Shown: one piece after another, positions 7,044-19,798 of the stretch
Numbering within the stretch: the stretch's first letter is position 1
Layout of the letters: the number at the start of each line of letters is the position of its first letter
Assembly (NCBI RefSeq): GCF_002019695.1
Contig: NZ_KV917376.1
Span: 937,507 to 1,001,506, forward strand
Direction of reading: 5' to 3'
Source of the DNA: Evansella clarkii
GTDB taxonomy: Bacteria > Bacillota > Bacilli > Bacillales > Salisediminibacteriaceae
DNA length: 64,000 nt
The notes under the pieces: generated by a model
Told to the model about the DNA's origin: nothing
The model's input: the letters and a program-made list of their open reading frames with translations, nothing else
The model's database searches: none
Translations under genes and position numbers: made by a program

Positions 7044-8219
7044 ATGGCAAACATTAAAAAGTACACAAAGAATGACGGTACCACCGCTTATATGTTTAAT
7101 GCGTATCTCGGTAAGGATCCCCGTACTGGAAAAAAGAAACGAACGACACGACGGGGCTTCAAAACAAAAAAAGAAGCAAAAGTTGCACTATCTAAATTAT
7201 TGGTGGAAGTCGATGAACACGGGCTCCGGCAAAATGAACAGATTACCTTTCAGGAAGTTTTTGAGGAATGGTTTAAGCAGCATCGTAGAGAAGTAAAACC
7301 TACTACAGTGTATGCGCTGGAGAGTAAATTCCGCAGGATTCTCCCGTTCTTCGGTCCTTACAAAATGAAAAACATATCCCGCTCGCATTGTCAAAAAGCT
7401 ATCAACGCATGGGCCCAGGAGCTTAAAACTTTCAAGGATTATAAGATACAAGCAAACCAGGTCTTCCGATATGCCATGAAAATGGACATTATTAAGCGCA
7501 ATCCGATGGATTATGTTACGCTGCCGAAACTAAAACATGAGATGGAATATAATGCGGAGCTGGAAGAAAAAAAGTATTACTACACGCGAGAAGAGCTCAG
7601 GAGCTTCCTAGAGGCGATTAAGGAGGACGACATGGGTTACACCATGTTTCGGCTACTCGCCTTCACAGGAGCACGTAAGGGGGAACTGTACGCCCTCCAT
7701 TGGTCAGACGTGGACTTCCACCATAAGACGATCAGCTTGAAAAAGACTTTGATTCACACGAGTGGCAAAAAGCAGCTCCAGACATCCAAAACAAGGGCAT
7801 CTCGGCGTGTGGTTAGCGTAGACGATGAAACTCTGGCGATCTTAAAGAAATGGCGTAGCAAGCAAATACAGCGCTATCTGACGTTAGAACTTTCCTCTTC
7901 TTTTCAATCTGATGATAAGCAGCCCGTCTTTACGGCCTTTAATCAGTTGAAACATGATATGGATTATTGCCGACTGGCTTACTTGAATGAAAAGTTGGAG
8001 GGAATATATAAAAAGAATCCAGAGCTCCCGAAAATTAATGTTCACGCCTTTAGGCATACACATGCCAGTTTGTTGTTTGCAGCTGGTGCTTCCATCAAAG
8101 ATGTACAAGCTCGGCTTGGCCATACAGATATTCAAACCACAATGGATATCTATACTCATGTGACCGATGAGGCGAAGGAGAAAACAGCGGAGATGTTCCA
8201 GAAGTACATGACATTTTAG
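7044..8219 (+). CDS. int: Tyrosine-type site-specific integrase of a genomic island
   Basis: The 391-residue protein has three parts: an N-terminal arm-DNA-binding domain (about residues 5-60), a SAM-like core-binding domain (from TFQEVFEEWF) and a C-terminal catalytic domain. The catalytic set is complete: Arg in GARKGELYALHW, Lys in QTSKTRASRR, HAFRHTHAS, the LGH motif and the final Tyr in MDIYTHV. I use ATG at 7044, which has AAAGGAG seven bases upstream, instead of an earlier in-frame ATG inside the Xre gene. It reads toward rpsI and ends about 100 bases from the rpsI stop, as expected when the attachment site is the rpsI 3' end. Confidence 0.92.
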   Translation: MANIKKYTKNDGTTAYMFNAYLGKDPRTGKKKRTTRRGFKTKKEAKVALSKLLVEVDEHGLRQNEQITFQEVFEEWFKQHRREVKPTTVYALESKFRRILPFFGPYKMKNISRSHCQKAINAWAQELKTFKDYKIQANQVFRYAMKMDIIKRNPMDYVTLPKLKHEMEYNAELEEKKYYYTREELRSFLEAIKEDDMGYTMFRLLAFTGARKGELYALHWSDVDFHHKTISLKKTLIHTSGKKQLQTSKTRASRRVVSVDDETLAILKKWRSKQIQRYLTLELSSSFQSDDKQPVFTAFNQLKHDMDYCRLAYLNEKLEGIYKKNPELPKINVHAFRHTHASLLFAAGASIKDVQARLGHTDIQTTMDIYTHVTDEAKEKTAEMFQKYMTF

Positions 8220-8222
8220 CGC

Positions 8223-8244
8223 GGGGTATTCAAGGGGTATTCAA
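8223..8244. repeat. Perfect tandem 11-bp repeat next to the island end (candidate arm site)
   Basis: GGGGTATTCAA occurs twice without a gap at 8223-8233 and 8234-8244, directly after the integrase stop. Short direct repeats here are typical arm-type sites for the N-terminal domain of tyrosine integrases. The use as a binding site is inference. Confidence 0.5.
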
Positions 8245-8261
8245 TTCCAAATCTGGACATG

Positions 8262-8297
8262 AAAAAGCCCTCCCTGCTCCATAAGAGCAAAGAGGGC
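8262..8297 (-). terminator. Terminator of the rplM-rpsI operon
   Basis: A 13-base-pair stem (8267-8279 with 8285-8297, two G-U pairs on the RNA) is followed by five T on the minus strand. It begins 24 bases past the rpsI stop and closes the ribosomal run just before the island. Confidence 0.85.
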
Positions 8298-8320
8298 AAA
8301 CCCTTGGTATATAAGGTTTA

Positions 8321-8713
8321 TTAACGCTTCGAGAACTGAGGTGCACGACGAGCAGCTTTAAGACCGTATTTCTTACGCTCTTTCATACGAGCGTCACGAG
8401 TCAGGAAGCCTGCTTTCTTAAGAGATCCACGGTACTCAGGATCTGCGCCAAGAAGTGCACGAGCAACTCCATGACGGATAGCTCCCGCTTGTCCTGTGTA
8501 TCCTCCGCCGCTTACATTTACTAATACATCGTAGCTGCCTTCAGTTTGAGTTTCCACTAATGGCTGCTTAACAATTAACTTTAAAGTTTCAAGGTCAAAG
8601 TAGTCGTTGATGTCACGGTTGTTGATCACGATGCGTCCGTCACCTGGTACGAGACGTACACGTGCAACAGAGTTCTTACGACGACCTGTTCCATAATATT
8701 GAACCTGTGCCAA
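8321..8713 (-). CDS. rpsI: 30S ribosomal protein S9
   Basis: The 130-residue protein is full length for S9, with the YYGTGRRK start region and the conserved C-terminal tail rich in Arg and Lys, ending QFSKR, which reaches the P-site tRNA. The start is TTG at 8713 with GGAGGG upstream. It follows rplM in a two-gene operon. The 3' end lies at the island boundary and is the probable integration site; the coding sequence itself is intact. Confidence 0.97.
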   Translation of the reverse strand: MAQVQYYGTGRRKNSVARVRLVPGDGRIVINNRDINDYFDLETLKLIVKQPLVETQTEGSYDVLVNVSGGGYTGQAGAIRHGVARALLGADPEYRGSLKKAGFLTRDARMKERKKYGLKAARRAPQFSKR

Positions 8714-8734
8714 GAAAATTCCCTCCTTCTATAA

Positions 8735-9172
8735 TTAACCGCGCAGTTCGTATGCTTCCGGCTTTTGTGCTTGATGTGGGTGCTCACTGCCTGCATAAAC
8801 GTGAAGCTTCATGCCTTGCTTGCGTCCTAAAGAATTCTTTGGAAGCATTCCTTTGATCGCTAACTCAAGCATTCTTTCAGGCTTCTTGTCAAGCATCTCC
8901 TGAGCTGTAGTAGTCTTAAGACCACCATTGTACTGACTGTGGCGATAGTACTTCTTGTCAGCTAATTTGTTACCTGTTAAATGAATTTTCTCCGCATTGA
9001 TAATGATTACGTGGTCTCCAGTATCGATATGCGGTGTATATGTTGGCTTGTTCTTTCCGCGAAGGATGCTCGCTACCTCACTTGAAAGGCGACCGAGAGT
9101 TTGTCCTTCAGCGTCAACAACATACCACTTACGCTCAACTTCGCTTGGCTTTGCCATATATGTTGTACGCAT
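8735..9172 (-). CDS. rplM: 50S ribosomal protein L13
   Basis: The 145-residue protein matches Bacillus L13 from [16 protein letters not shown] through [17 protein letters not shown] to the C-terminal [14 protein letters not shown]13 is an early assembly protein of the large subunit. It has GGAGGG upstream and is followed by rpsI after 21 bases. Confidence 0.97.
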   Translation of the reverse strand: MRTTYMAKPSEVERKWYVVDAEGQTLGRLSSEVASILRGKNKPTYTPHIDTGDHVIIINAEKIHLTGNKLADKKYYRHSQYNGGLKTTTAQEMLDKKPERMLELAIKGMLPKNSLGRKQGMKLHVYAGSEHPHQAQKPEAYELRG

Positions 9173-9182
9173 TATTTTCCCT

Positions 9183-9262
9183 CCTAAACATGCTTTGCTT
9201 TATCATTTTAATCTGAGTCAAACCGTCATAGATTCCGTACCCGGGGCTAGTGGGCTTAGAAT
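9183..9262 (-). ncRNA. L13 leader-like 5' untranslated region
   Basis: The transcribed leader between the promoter and rplM carries a structured block with GCCCACTAGCC and CGGTTTGACTCAG. This resembles the L13 leader element of Firmicutes, thought to let L13 control its own operon. The assignment is from memory of that family, not from a covariance search. Confidence 0.55.
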
Positions 9263-9272
9263 ACCATATAAC

Positions 9273-9301
9273 ATCATATAACATATAAAGAGCCATGTCA
9301 A
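9273..9301 (-). promoter_or_regulatory. Promoter of rplM-rpsI
   Basis: TTGACA (9296-9301) and TATGAT (9273-9278) are 17 bases apart on the minus strand. This is a strong sigma-A type promoter directly upstream of the L13 leader. Confidence 0.85.
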
Positions 9302-9326
9302 TAGAATGTTACACCAGGATTCGTTG

Positions 9327-10115
9327 TCATTGAAATTTTTTTTGTACTTCAGCTACCCGCTTTTCTAATGAGCTTTTTTCATAGAAGACTTCTGCCAGAT
9401 ACAGACCGTGACCCGGGACAGTCGGGCCGGCAAGCAGCCTGTCTTTCCCCTTAATTATTCCGCTGACTGCTTCAGGGTCGGTCTTACCCCTGCCAGCGTT
9501 TATAAGTGTTCCTGTTAAAATTCTTACCATTTGGTAAAGGAAACCGCTCCCTATATACCGAAAAACAAACTCCTGCCCTTCCTGCTCAACAGTCGCGGAA
9601 AAAATCGTCCTTACCTTATCCTCTACAGAAGTTTTCGGAGAAGAAAAGCTCGTAAAGTCATGCGTCCCTTCCAGCTGAAGGGCGGCTGTCCGCATCGATT
9701 CTGGATCAAGCCTCCCGGGAAGGTGATAGATATAGTTTCTTTGAAAGACATTTTTTACTTCAGAAGTATTAACACGGTAGTAGTATTCCTTGCCTGCTGT
9801 GTTATAGCGGGCGTGAAAGCTGTCCTCCATGTATTCTGCAGATTTTACAATAATGTCTTCAGGCATCAGGCTGTTCAGGGCTCTGGGCCACTTATCTTCC
9901 GGTAGAGAAAGCGGGGTGTCGAAGTGCACTGTCTGGCCGATACTGTGCACACCTGCATCTGTTCTGCCAGAGCCTGTGACGTTCCAGTAATCCTTTTTAT
10001 GAAGCTTTCCCAGCGCTTTTCCCATTTCACCCTGTACCGTCCTTGCTGAAGGCTGTACCTGATAACCGGAAAAATGAGTACCGTCATAGGAAACTATTGC
10101 TTTAACCCGTCTCAC
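9327..10115 (-). CDS. truA: tRNA pseudouridine(38-40) synthase TruA
   Basis: The 262-residue enzyme converts uridines 38-40 of tRNA anticodon arms to pseudouridine. The catalytic Asp53 is in GSGRTDAGVHS, and the start YDGTHFSGYQVQP is typical of the family. The length is normal. It follows ecfT after 21 bases, as in Bacillus, so it is probably cotranscribed with the ECF genes. Confidence 0.95.
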   Translation of the reverse strand: MRRVKAIVSYDGTHFSGYQVQPSARTVQGEMGKALGKLHKKDYWNVTGSGRTDAGVHSIGQTVHFDTPLSLPEDKWPRALNSLMPEDIIVKSAEYMEDSFHARYNTAGKEYYYRVNTSEVKNVFQRNYIYHLPGRLDPESMRTAALQLEGTHDFTSFSSPKTSVEDKVRTIFSATVEQEGQEFVFRYIGSGFLYQMVRILTGTLINAGRGKTDPEAVSGIIKGKDRLLAGPTVPGHGLYLAEVFYEKSSLEKRVAEVQKKFQ

Positions 10116-10136
10116 TTTTCTCCACCCCGCTCCCGC

Positions 10137-10940
10137 TTAAATAAACAATCTTGTATACACTCCAAATGCTCCGTATACAGCAAATAAAGTAACAGCTGCT
10201 GTATCTATTGGCTTCCATTGCAAAATCCGGAACTTCGTCCTTCCATGGCCACCTGCATAGCCTCTCGCTTCCATAGCGACTGCCAGATCCTCCGCCCTTT
10301 TAAAAGACTGTACAAATAGAGGGATAAGGACAGGTACAAACGCTTTAATTCTCCTCCAGAGGGACCCATGTGTAAAGTTTGCTCCTCTGGCCATCTGCGC
10401 TTTTATAATTTTGGCTGTTTCTTCAAGCAATGTTGGAATAAACCGCAATGCAATTGCCATCATAAAAGCAAGCTCGTGGGTCGGGACTCCCAGTTTACCG
10501 AATGGCTTCATTAACTTTTCAAGGCCATCAGTAAGGTCCACCGGAGTAGTCGTAAGAGTAATTAAAGAGGCCATAATAACGATTATTAGAAGCCTTAGAG
10601 CAATGAAGGCTCCTTCTGTGACACCCCCGGTATATATAGTGAAAAGAGGTGTTTCCAGTAAAGGCGGTCCTTCTCTTGTTACAAACAAATGGAGTATAAA
10701 TGTAAAAGATATAATAAGGGCTATAATTCGAATTCCTTTTAAATAAAACCGGAATGGAATTCCTGCCGCAATAAAAGTCAAGACAGTCAGGCTGATGGCC
10801 AGTATGAAAAATGCAGGATGTCTGCTGACAAATAAAAATACTATAAATAATAACAGACAGAGAAGCTTTGCACGGGGGTCCATCTTATGTATTAAAGATT
10901 TCCCCGGGATGTACTGCCCTATAATTACATTATCCAGCAT
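10137..10940 (-). CDS. ecfT: Energy-coupling factor transporter transmembrane protein EcfT
   Basis: This 267-residue membrane protein has about five hydrophobic segments and the cytoplasmic coupling helices that contact the ATPases, with the ARG motifs KAQMARGANF and AVAMEARGYAGG. With the two EcfA subunits it powers vitamin uptake by exchangeable S components encoded elsewhere. It starts seven bases after the EcfA2 stop. Confidence 0.95.
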   Translation of the reverse strand: MLDNVIIGQYIPGKSLIHKMDPRAKLLCLLLFIVFLFVSRHPAFFILAISLTVLTFIAAGIPFRFYLKGIRIIALIISFTFILHLFVTREGPPLLETPLFTIYTGGVTEGAFIALRLLIIVIMASLITLTTTPVDLTDGLEKLMKPFGKLGVPTHELAFMMAIALRFIPTLLEETAKIIKAQMARGANFTHGSLWRRIKAFVPVLIPLFVQSFKRAEDLAVAMEARGYAGGHGRTKFRILQWKPIDTAAVTLFAVYGAFGVYTRLFI

Positions 10941-10947
10941 CTTATAC

Positions 10948-11811
10948 TTAATCCTTTCCCAGAAATGAAACTATCTCGTTTACCGTATCCTGGAGCCTGA
11001 ATCTTTCTATGGTAATTTCTCTGCCGCTTTTTGCACCCAGCTTTGAAAGAAAACGCATGGATTCCGGAACGCTGAGGCCCAGTTTCATAAGTTCTTCCTG
11101 TCTGGAAAAAACGTCTCCAGGTGTGCCGTAAAATTGAAGTCTCCCTGAATCCATTACCAGTATTTGATCACTGTACGCAGCAGCATCCTCCATATTATGG
11201 GTAACTAAAATAACAGAGCGCTGTTTGTCTGAATGAAACCATTCATTAAACATCTTCATTATATCTTCTTGACCCTGAGGGTCCAGGCCTGCAGTTGGTT
11301 CATCAAGTATTAAAACCTGAGGTTCGAGAGCGAGCACTCCTGCGATTGCTGCTCTTCTCATCTGCCCGCCGCTTAATTCAAAAGGTGACCTTTCGAATAA
11401 ATTTTCCCCAATGCCTGTGACAGCAAGCTGCTCTCTTGCTGTTTTTTCAGCCTCTGCAGCAGTCATTCCGTAGTTTTCCGGCCCGAAAGCCACATCTCTT
11501 AAGATGGTCTCCTCAAACAGCTGATGCTCCGGATACTGGAAAACCATACCTGCTTTCCTGCGAAGCTCATACAATTCCCTCTGTTTCGTATGCTTAGTAA
11601 TCGTAAAGTCTCCAACTGTGAGAGAACCTTCCACCGGTTTCAGGAGCCCGTTAATGAGCTGGACAAAAGTTGATTTGCCTGAACCTGTCCTGCCGATTAC
11701 AGAGGTAAAAGTATGCGGCGGAAGAGTAACATTTACATTGCTTATTGCGGCTTTTTCAAAAGGGGTGCCTGGCATATATACGTGGCTTACATTGTTTGCT
11801 TTAATCTGCAT
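10948..11811 (-). CDS. ecfA2: Energy-coupling factor transporter ATP-binding protein EcfA2
   Basis: The 287-residue ABC ATPase has Walker A GRTGSGKST, the signature LSGGQMRR, Walker B VLILDEPTAGLD and the switch His in LVTHNMED. It overlaps the end of ecfA1 by 25 bases, so translation is coupled, and it lies directly before ecfT. Confidence 0.95.
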   Translation of the reverse strand: MQIKANNVSHVYMPGTPFEKAAISNVNVTLPPHTFTSVIGRTGSGKSTFVQLINGLLKPVEGSLTVGDFTITKHTKQRELYELRRKAGMVFQYPEHQLFEETILRDVAFGPENYGMTAAEAEKTAREQLAVTGIGENLFERSPFELSGGQMRRAAIAGVLALEPQVLILDEPTAGLDPQGQEDIMKMFNEWFHSDKQRSVILVTHNMEDAAAYSDQILVMDSGRLQFYGTPGDVFSRQEELMKLGLSVPESMRFLSKLGAKSGREITIERFRLQDTVNEIVSFLGKD

Positions 11812-12635
11812 AAATGATTCACCAGCTCTTCCTCGGTAGTTACCTCTTCCGGTATATCAACTTCCTTTTCCCGGAGGGACGCAATTAGCTCTATGATAAA
11901 CGGCTTTTTGAGGCTGGCTTCCTTAAGCAAATCTTCCTGCCGAAAAATTTGCGCAGGAGTGCCATCCCCAATAATTTCACCTTCCCTCATTACTACAATC
12001 CTGTCTGCGAGTGCAGCTTCATTTAAGTCATGAGTTATAGTAAGAATCGTCATATTTTCAGAGTCTCTTAATTTCTGAACCTGATCGATAACTTCAGCTC
12101 TCCCAGAAGGATCCAGCATGGAAGTGGCTTCATCCAGTATAAGCAGCTCAGGCTTCATGGCAACAGCACCAGCAATAGCCGCCCGCTGCTTCTGTCCCCC
12201 GGACAAACGATGAGGCTCACGTTTTTCCAAACCTGTAAGGCCAAGCTTATCAATACTTTCCTGTACCCTTATTACCATCTCTTCATAGGGAACACCGGCG
12301 TTTTCCAGCCCAAATGCTACGTCATCTTCTACCGTTGGAGCTACCATTTGATTATCCGGATTTTGAAATACCATAGCTGCTTTTCGGCGTATTTCCTGCC
12401 GGCAGCCTTCTGTTTTCGTATTCAGCCCCCCGATAATCACTGCTCCTTCTGCATCCGGTATAAGTAAAGCATTGAGAAACCTGGCTAGAGTGGATTTGCC
12501 TGACCCATTATGGCCAGTTACAGCCACCCACTGCCCATAAGGCACATGCAGATTCACATTTTTTAAAGCCAGTTCTTCTGAATGACGGTACCGGAAAGAT
12601 AAATGATTGATTTCAATAATATTATTTCCCATCAT
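11787..12635 (-). CDS. ecfA1: Energy-coupling factor transporter ATP-binding protein EcfA1
   Basis: This ABC ATPase of about 282 residues has Walker A GHNGSGKST, signature LSGGQKQR, Walker B LLILDEATSMLDP and the switch His in ITHDLNEA. It pairs with EcfA2 as the motor of the ECF transporter. An in-frame GTG at 12641 overlaps the likely ribosome site, so I use ATG at 12635; ATG at 12632 is also possible. Confidence 0.93.
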   Translation of the reverse strand: MMGNNIIEINHLSFRYRHSEELALKNVNLHVPYGQWVAVTGHNGSGKSTLARFLNALLIPDAEGAVIIGGLNTKTEGCRQEIRRKAAMVFQNPDNQMVAPTVEDDVAFGLENAGVPYEEMVIRVQESIDKLGLTGLEKREPHRLSGGQKQRAAIAGAVAMKPELLILDEATSMLDPSGRAEVIDQVQKLRDSENMTILTITHDLNEAALADRIVVMREGEIIGDGTPAQIFRQEDLLKEASLKKPFIIELIASLREKEVDIPEEVTTEEELVNHLCRLKQTM

Positions 12636-12690
12636 ATGCACCGCCCTTAATTACACTTAGAACAAGTCAGACAGGACCGTTACAGCATAC

Positions 12691-12743
12691 AAAAAAAGGG
12701 CATAGAATCGGAATCTGAAACAGACCCGTTATCCCGCCCTTTA
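12691..12743 (-). terminator. Probable terminator after rplQ
   Basis: AAAGGGC pairs with GCCCTTT around an inner CGG...CCG and TCTG/CAGA hairpin, followed by a T run on the minus strand. The structure is long and imperfect. It lies about 40 bases past rplQ and separates the alpha operon from the ECF genes. Confidence 0.6.
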
Positions 12744-12783
12744 ATGAAGCCGGCTTAATCCCAAGCCTGGCCTTTGCTGATTG

Positions 12784-13146
12784 TTATACAAGCTCAATGA
12801 TCGCCATTTCTGCACCATCACCACGACGTGGTCCAAGCTTAAGAACGCGAGTGTAGCCACCCTGACGGTCTTCATAGCGTGGGGCGATATCGTCAAACAA
12901 TTTCTGGATTGCGTTCTGACCTGTCTCTTCGTCCGCCACCTCATTACGAATAAATGCTGCAGCTTGACGACGAGCATGCAAGTCACCACGTTTGCCAAGA
13001 GTAATCATTTGTTCAACTACTGAGCGAAGCTCCTTCGCCTTAGGTACAGTTGTTTCAATACGCTCATTGATGATTAAATCCGTAGCCAAGTCGCGGAAAA
13101 GTGCTTTACGGGCACTGCTGTCACGACCTAATTTTCTGTATCCCAT
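12784..13146 (-). CDS. rplQ: 50S ribosomal protein L17
   Basis: The 120-residue protein is the standard short bacterial L17, with [20 protein letters not shown] and the C-terminal [10 protein letters not shown]. It lines the exit-tunnel side of the large subunit. It is the last ribosomal gene of the alpha operon after rpoA. Confidence 0.97.
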   Translation of the reverse strand: MGYRKLGRDSSARKALFRDLATDLIINERIETTVPKAKELRSVVEQMITLGKRGDLHARRQAAAFIRNEVADEETGQNAIQKLFDDIAPRYEDRQGGYTRVLKLGPRRGDGAEMAIIELV

Positions 13147-13215
13147 GTTAGTCCCTCCTTATCAAACCAATTTCTCCACATTTCTAATTGAAATGATGCA
13201 GGGGAAAAATAAAAA

Positions 13216-14160
13216 TTATTCTTCCTTACGAAGTCCCAGGCCTAATTCGCCCAGCTTTTCTTGAACCTCTTCAAGAGATTTTCTTCCGAGGTTACGCACC
13301 TTCATCATATCTTCTTCTGATTTATGAGTTAATTCCTGTACTGTATTAATACCTGCACGTTTCAGGCAATTATAAGAACGTACAGATAAATCCAGCTCTT
13401 CGATCGTCATTTCAAGCACTTTTTCTTTTTGGTCTTCTTCTTTCTCGACCATAATTTCGGCGTGCTGCGCCTGATCAGTTAAGCCTACAAAAATATTCAG
13501 ATGCTCAGTAAAAATTTTGGCTCCAAGAGACACAGCCTCTTCCGGCCGAATACTGCCATCAGTCCACACATCGAGAGTCAGTTTATCAAAGTTCGTAATC
13601 TGTCCTACACGAGTATTTTCCACTTGATAGTTTACACGGGAAACAGGCGTGTAAATAGAGTCTACCGGGATTACTCCGATAGGCAGATCATCTGATTTAT
13701 TGCCTTCAGCAGGAACATAACCTCTGCCCCGGTTTGCTGTAACTTTCATGTGGAAGTGTGCACCTTTGGAGAGCGTGGCAATATGGAGGTCAGGGTTTAA
13801 AACCTCCACATCACTGTCATGCATGAAATCTGCAGCAGTGACGATACCCTCTCCCTGCGCTTCTATTTCCAAAGTTTTTTCTTCGTCTGAATAGATCTTT
13901 AGTGCAAGCTTTTTTAAATTGAGAATAATAGAAGTTACATCCTCTACTACTCCCTCAATTGTAGAAAATTCGTGGAGTACTCCATCAAACTGAACACTCG
14001 TTACTGCAGCTCCTGGAAGAGATGAGAGCAGGATACGGCGGAGAGAGTTTCCTAACGTGGTCCCGTAACCTCGTTCTAATGGTTCTATAACGAATTTTCC
14101 ATATGATGCATCATCGCTGATATCGACCGTTTCAATTTTTGGCTTTTCTATTTCGATCAT
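13216..14160 (-). CDS. rpoA: RNA polymerase alpha subunit
   Basis: The 314-residue protein has the dimerising N-terminal domain ([20 protein letters not shown]) and, after a linker, the C-terminal domain with the helix-hairpin-helix [13 protein letters not shown] and [12 protein letters not shown] that binds UP elements and activators. The length and position between rpsK and rplQ are typical. Confidence 0.98.
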   Translation of the reverse strand: MIEIEKPKIETVDISDDASYGKFVIEPLERGYGTTLGNSLRRILLSSLPGAAVTSVQFDGVLHEFSTIEGVVEDVTSIILNLKKLALKIYSDEEKTLEIEAQGEGIVTAADFMHDSDVEVLNPDLHIATLSKGAHFHMKVTANRGRGYVPAEGNKSDDLPIGVIPVDSIYTPVSRVNYQVENTRVGQITNFDKLTLDVWTDGSIRPEEAVSLGAKIFTEHLNIFVGLTDQAQHAEIMVEKEEDQKEKVLEMTIEELDLSVRSYNCLKRAGINTVQELTHKSEEDMMKVRNLGRKSLEEVQEKLGELGLGLRKEE

Positions 14161-14332
14161 TAAACAAACCCTCCTTCAAAACGTCGAAACCCCGGTTGAA
14201 TTGTTTTTTCTTCAACCGGAATCCCTCATTGGGCACATCCCGACCTGTCACTATACCGTCAATACTATCTGAAGAGCTTCTCGCTCTTAACCATTATTGA
14301 CAAGGGTATGCTCTTCCATACCTCTGATGCGA

Positions 14333-14725
14333 CTATACTCTACGACGTTTTGGCGGACGGCAGCCGTTATGCGGAACTGGAGTGACATCTTTAATCATGT
14401 TTACTTCCAGACCTGTTGCCTGAAGTGAACGGATCGCTGCTTCACGACCAGCACCAGGACCCTTAACTGAAACTTCCACAACTTTCATTCCGTGCTCCAT
14501 TGCAGCTTTAGCAGCAGTTTCTGCAGCTGTCTGAGCAGCAAACGGAGTGGATTTACGAGATCCTTTAAAGCCTAAAGCTCCTGCACTTGCCCAGGATACA
14601 GCGTTCCCACGAGTATCTGTAATCGTAACAATTGTATTGTTGAATGTGGAACGAATGTGCGCAATGCCGGACTCAATATTTTTACGTTGACGACGCTTTG
14701 AACGAGTCGTTTTCGCTTTAGCCAT
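14333..14725 (-). CDS. rpsK: 30S ribosomal protein S11
   Basis: The 130-residue S11 carries the conserved [17 protein letters not shown] and the C-terminal [15 protein letters not shown]. It forms part of the platform near the mRNA exit. The 172 bases between it and rpoA show no gene or clear terminator. Confidence 0.97.
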   Translation of the reverse strand: MAKAKTTRSKRRQRKNIESGIAHIRSTFNNTIVTITDTRGNAVSWASAGALGFKGSRKSTPFAAQTAAETAAKAAMEHGMKVVEVSVKGPGAGREAAIRSLQATGLEVNMIKDVTPVPHNGCRPPKRRRV

Positions 14726-14748
14726 AATCGAACATTACCTCCTTTACT

Positions 14749-15114
14749 TTACTTCTTCTTATTTGCTACAGTACGACGTGGACCTTTTCTCGTACGTGCG
14801 TTATTCTTCGTTTTCTGCCCTCTTACAGGCAAGCCGCGGCGATGGCGGATCCCACGGTAAGAACCAATTTCAATTAAACGCTTGATGTTAAGTGAAACCT
14901 CACGGCGAAGGTCACCTTCTACTTTATATGAGTCGATAACTTCACGAATCTTACCTAACTCATCTTCTGTTAAATCACGTACGCGAGTTTCTTCAGAAAC
15001 ACCAGCTTTTGCAAGAATTTCTTTCGCTCTGGAAGTTCCGATTCCAAATACGTAAGTTAATGAAACGACAACTCGTTTATCACGAGGAATGTCGACACCG
15101 GATATACGTGCCAT
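14749..15114 (-). CDS. rpsM: 30S ribosomal protein S13
   Basis: The 121-residue S13 has the [14 protein letters not shown] start, the helix-hairpin-helix around [13 protein letters not shown], and the basic tail [18 protein letters not shown] that contacts P-site tRNA. It lies between rpmJ and rpsK. Confidence 0.97.
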   Translation of the reverse strand: MARISGVDIPRDKRVVVSLTYVFGIGTSRAKEILAKAGVSEETRVRDLTEDELGKIREVIDSYKVEGDLRREVSLNIKRLIEIGSYRGIRHRRGLPVRGQKTKNNARTRKGPRRTVANKKK

Positions 15115-15133
15115 AAATTACACCTCCTGTGGA

Positions 15134-15516
<383 letters not shown>

Positions 15517-15520
15517 GAAT

Positions 15521-15835
15521 TTACTCTCCTTCCTTCAGTAAATTATCGTCTATATATGTCGAAATTGCAAATCGCAACTTAGCATTGGTTACACGACCCG
15601 TTTCAATAATGCTATTTTTCACTTCAGGAGCCACAATGCCCATCCGCTCAATGTGCAGGATGTTCTTCTTTTTAGCACGGTCCACTTTCCGTTTATCCCC
15701 GTCAGCGATCCGTACAAAACGATTATCCAGCACTTCTATTACACAAGCGAATTGACCATTGTCCCTTCCATTCAAAATTCTCACAAGCTCACCAAGCTGT
15801 GGAATCGATTCAGGATCTTTCAATTTAGTGACCAC
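15521..15835 (-). CDS. KOW-domain RNA-binding protein (L14e/YbzG-like)
   Basis: The 104-residue protein has an N-terminal KOW motif ([20 protein letters not shown]) and then a basic segment, [14 protein letters not shown]. Bacillus relatives lie in the same place between map and infA and are thought to be ribosome-associated, although no exact role is established. The start ATG lies three bases past the map stop. Confidence 0.85.
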   Translation of the reverse strand: MVTKLKDPESIPQLGELVRILNGRDNGQFACVIEVLDNRFVRIADGDKRKVDRAKKKNILHIERMGIVAPEVKNSIIETGRVTNAKLRFAISTYIDDNLLKEGE

Positions 15836-15838
15836 CTT

Positions 15839-18600
<2,762 letters not shown>

Positions 18601-18601
<1 letters not shown>

Positions 18602-19041
18602 TAAACCACCTCAGTCGTTCCGCCGGCAGCTTCAATAGCTTCTTTAGCAGAAGCAGAAAATTTATGAGCTTTAACTGTTAACTTACGCTCAAGAGTTCCT
18701 TCACCAAGGATCTTGATTCCGTCTTTCTCGTTACTCACGATACCTGACTCGATTAAACGCTCAGGTGTTACTTCTACACCGTCTTCAAAACGATTCAACG
18801 TTTCAAGGTTCACGATTGCATACTCTTTACGGGTAGGGTTCTTGAATCCGCGCTTAGGTAAGCGGCGGAAAATTGGCATTTGGCCGCCTTCGAATCCTGG
18901 ACGTACTCCGCCGCCTGAGCGAGCGTTTTGTCCCTTATGTCCACGACCAGCTGTTTTACCGTTCCCAGTTGCAATACCGCGCCCTTTACGTTTGCGCTCT
19001 CTGCGTGATCCTTCTGCGGGTTTTAATTCGTGAAGTTTCAT
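18601..19041 (-). CDS. rplO: 50S ribosomal protein L15
   Basis: The 146-residue L15 shows the Gly/Arg-rich N-terminal extension [17 protein letters not shown] and the globular end [17 protein letters not shown]. It is coupled directly to secY. Confidence 0.97.
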
Positions 19042-19070
19042 GTTGGCACCTCCTCAACTGTTTATATCAA

Positions 19071-19259
19071 TTAAGCTTCAATTTCTTTGACACTGACGAG
19101 ATGAGAAACTTTGTTTACCATTCCGCGTATAGCTGCATTGTCCTCTTGAACGACAGTGTGATTCACTTTACGAAGACCAAGAGTCTTCACAGTAACGCGC
19201 TGATCTTCCGGACGACCGATCAGACTGCGTGTGAGGGTGATTTCTAATTTCTTTGCCAT
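19071..19259 (-). CDS. rpmD: 50S ribosomal protein L30
   Basis: The 62-residue L30 has the usual [16 protein letters not shown] and [14 protein letters not shown] motifs. It lies between rpsE and rplO. Confidence 0.96.
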   Translation of the reverse strand: MAKKLEITLTRSLIGRPEDQRVTVKTLGLRKVNHTVVQEDNAAIRGMVNKVSHLVSVKEIEA

Positions 19260-19272
19260 TCCAAATCCCTCC

Positions 19273-19770
19273 TTAACCTAGCAACTCTTCTACAGATTTG
19301 CCTCGTAGTTTCGCTACGTCTTCAGGACTCTTAACTGACTTAAGCCCTTCCATCGTTGCACGCACCATATTAATAGGGTTGTTTGATCCTAAGGATTTGG
19401 ACAGGATGTCACCTACACCTGCTAATTCCAATACCGCACGTACAGGACCTCCCGCGATTACTCCAGTACCTTCAGATGCTGGCTTAAGCAGTACGCTTCC
19501 TGCACCGTAGTTACCTGTAATCTGGTGTGGGATAGTTGTTCCTTGGATTGGTACGTTGATTAAGTTTTTCTTAGCGTCCTCAATTGCTTTACGGATAGCT
19601 TCAGGTACTTCAAGTGCTTTACCCATACCAAAGCCGACATGTCCGTTTTTATCGCCAACTACAACCAGTGCAGCAAAGCGGAATCGACGTCCACCTTTAA
19701 CTACTTTTGCGACACGGTTGACAGTAACAACTCTCTCTTCAAGTTCCAATTTATTTGGATCGATACGCAT
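19273..19770 (-). CDS. rpsE: 30S ribosomal protein S5
   Basis: The 165-residue S5 has its double-stranded RNA-binding fold ([16 protein letters not shown]) and C-terminal domain ([17 protein letters not shown]). The spectinomycin loop ([11 protein letters not shown]) looks wild type. S5 contributes to decoding accuracy. Confidence 0.97.
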   Translation of the reverse strand: MRIDPNKLELEERVVTVNRVAKVVKGGRRFRFAALVVVGDKNGHVGFGMGKALEVPEAIRKAIEDAKKNLINVPIQGTTIPHQITGNYGAGSVLLKPASEGTGVIAGGPVRAVLELAGVGDILSKSLGSNNPINMVRATMEGLKSVKSPEDVAKLRGKSVEELLG

Positions 19771-19798
19771 GAATGAATTTCCCTCCTTCTAGCCTTGA

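Noticed and set aside
1..8330. A second copy of the attachment core inside the window
   Set aside because: I found no repeat of the rpsI 3' end in the visible island; the other end is probably left of base 1.
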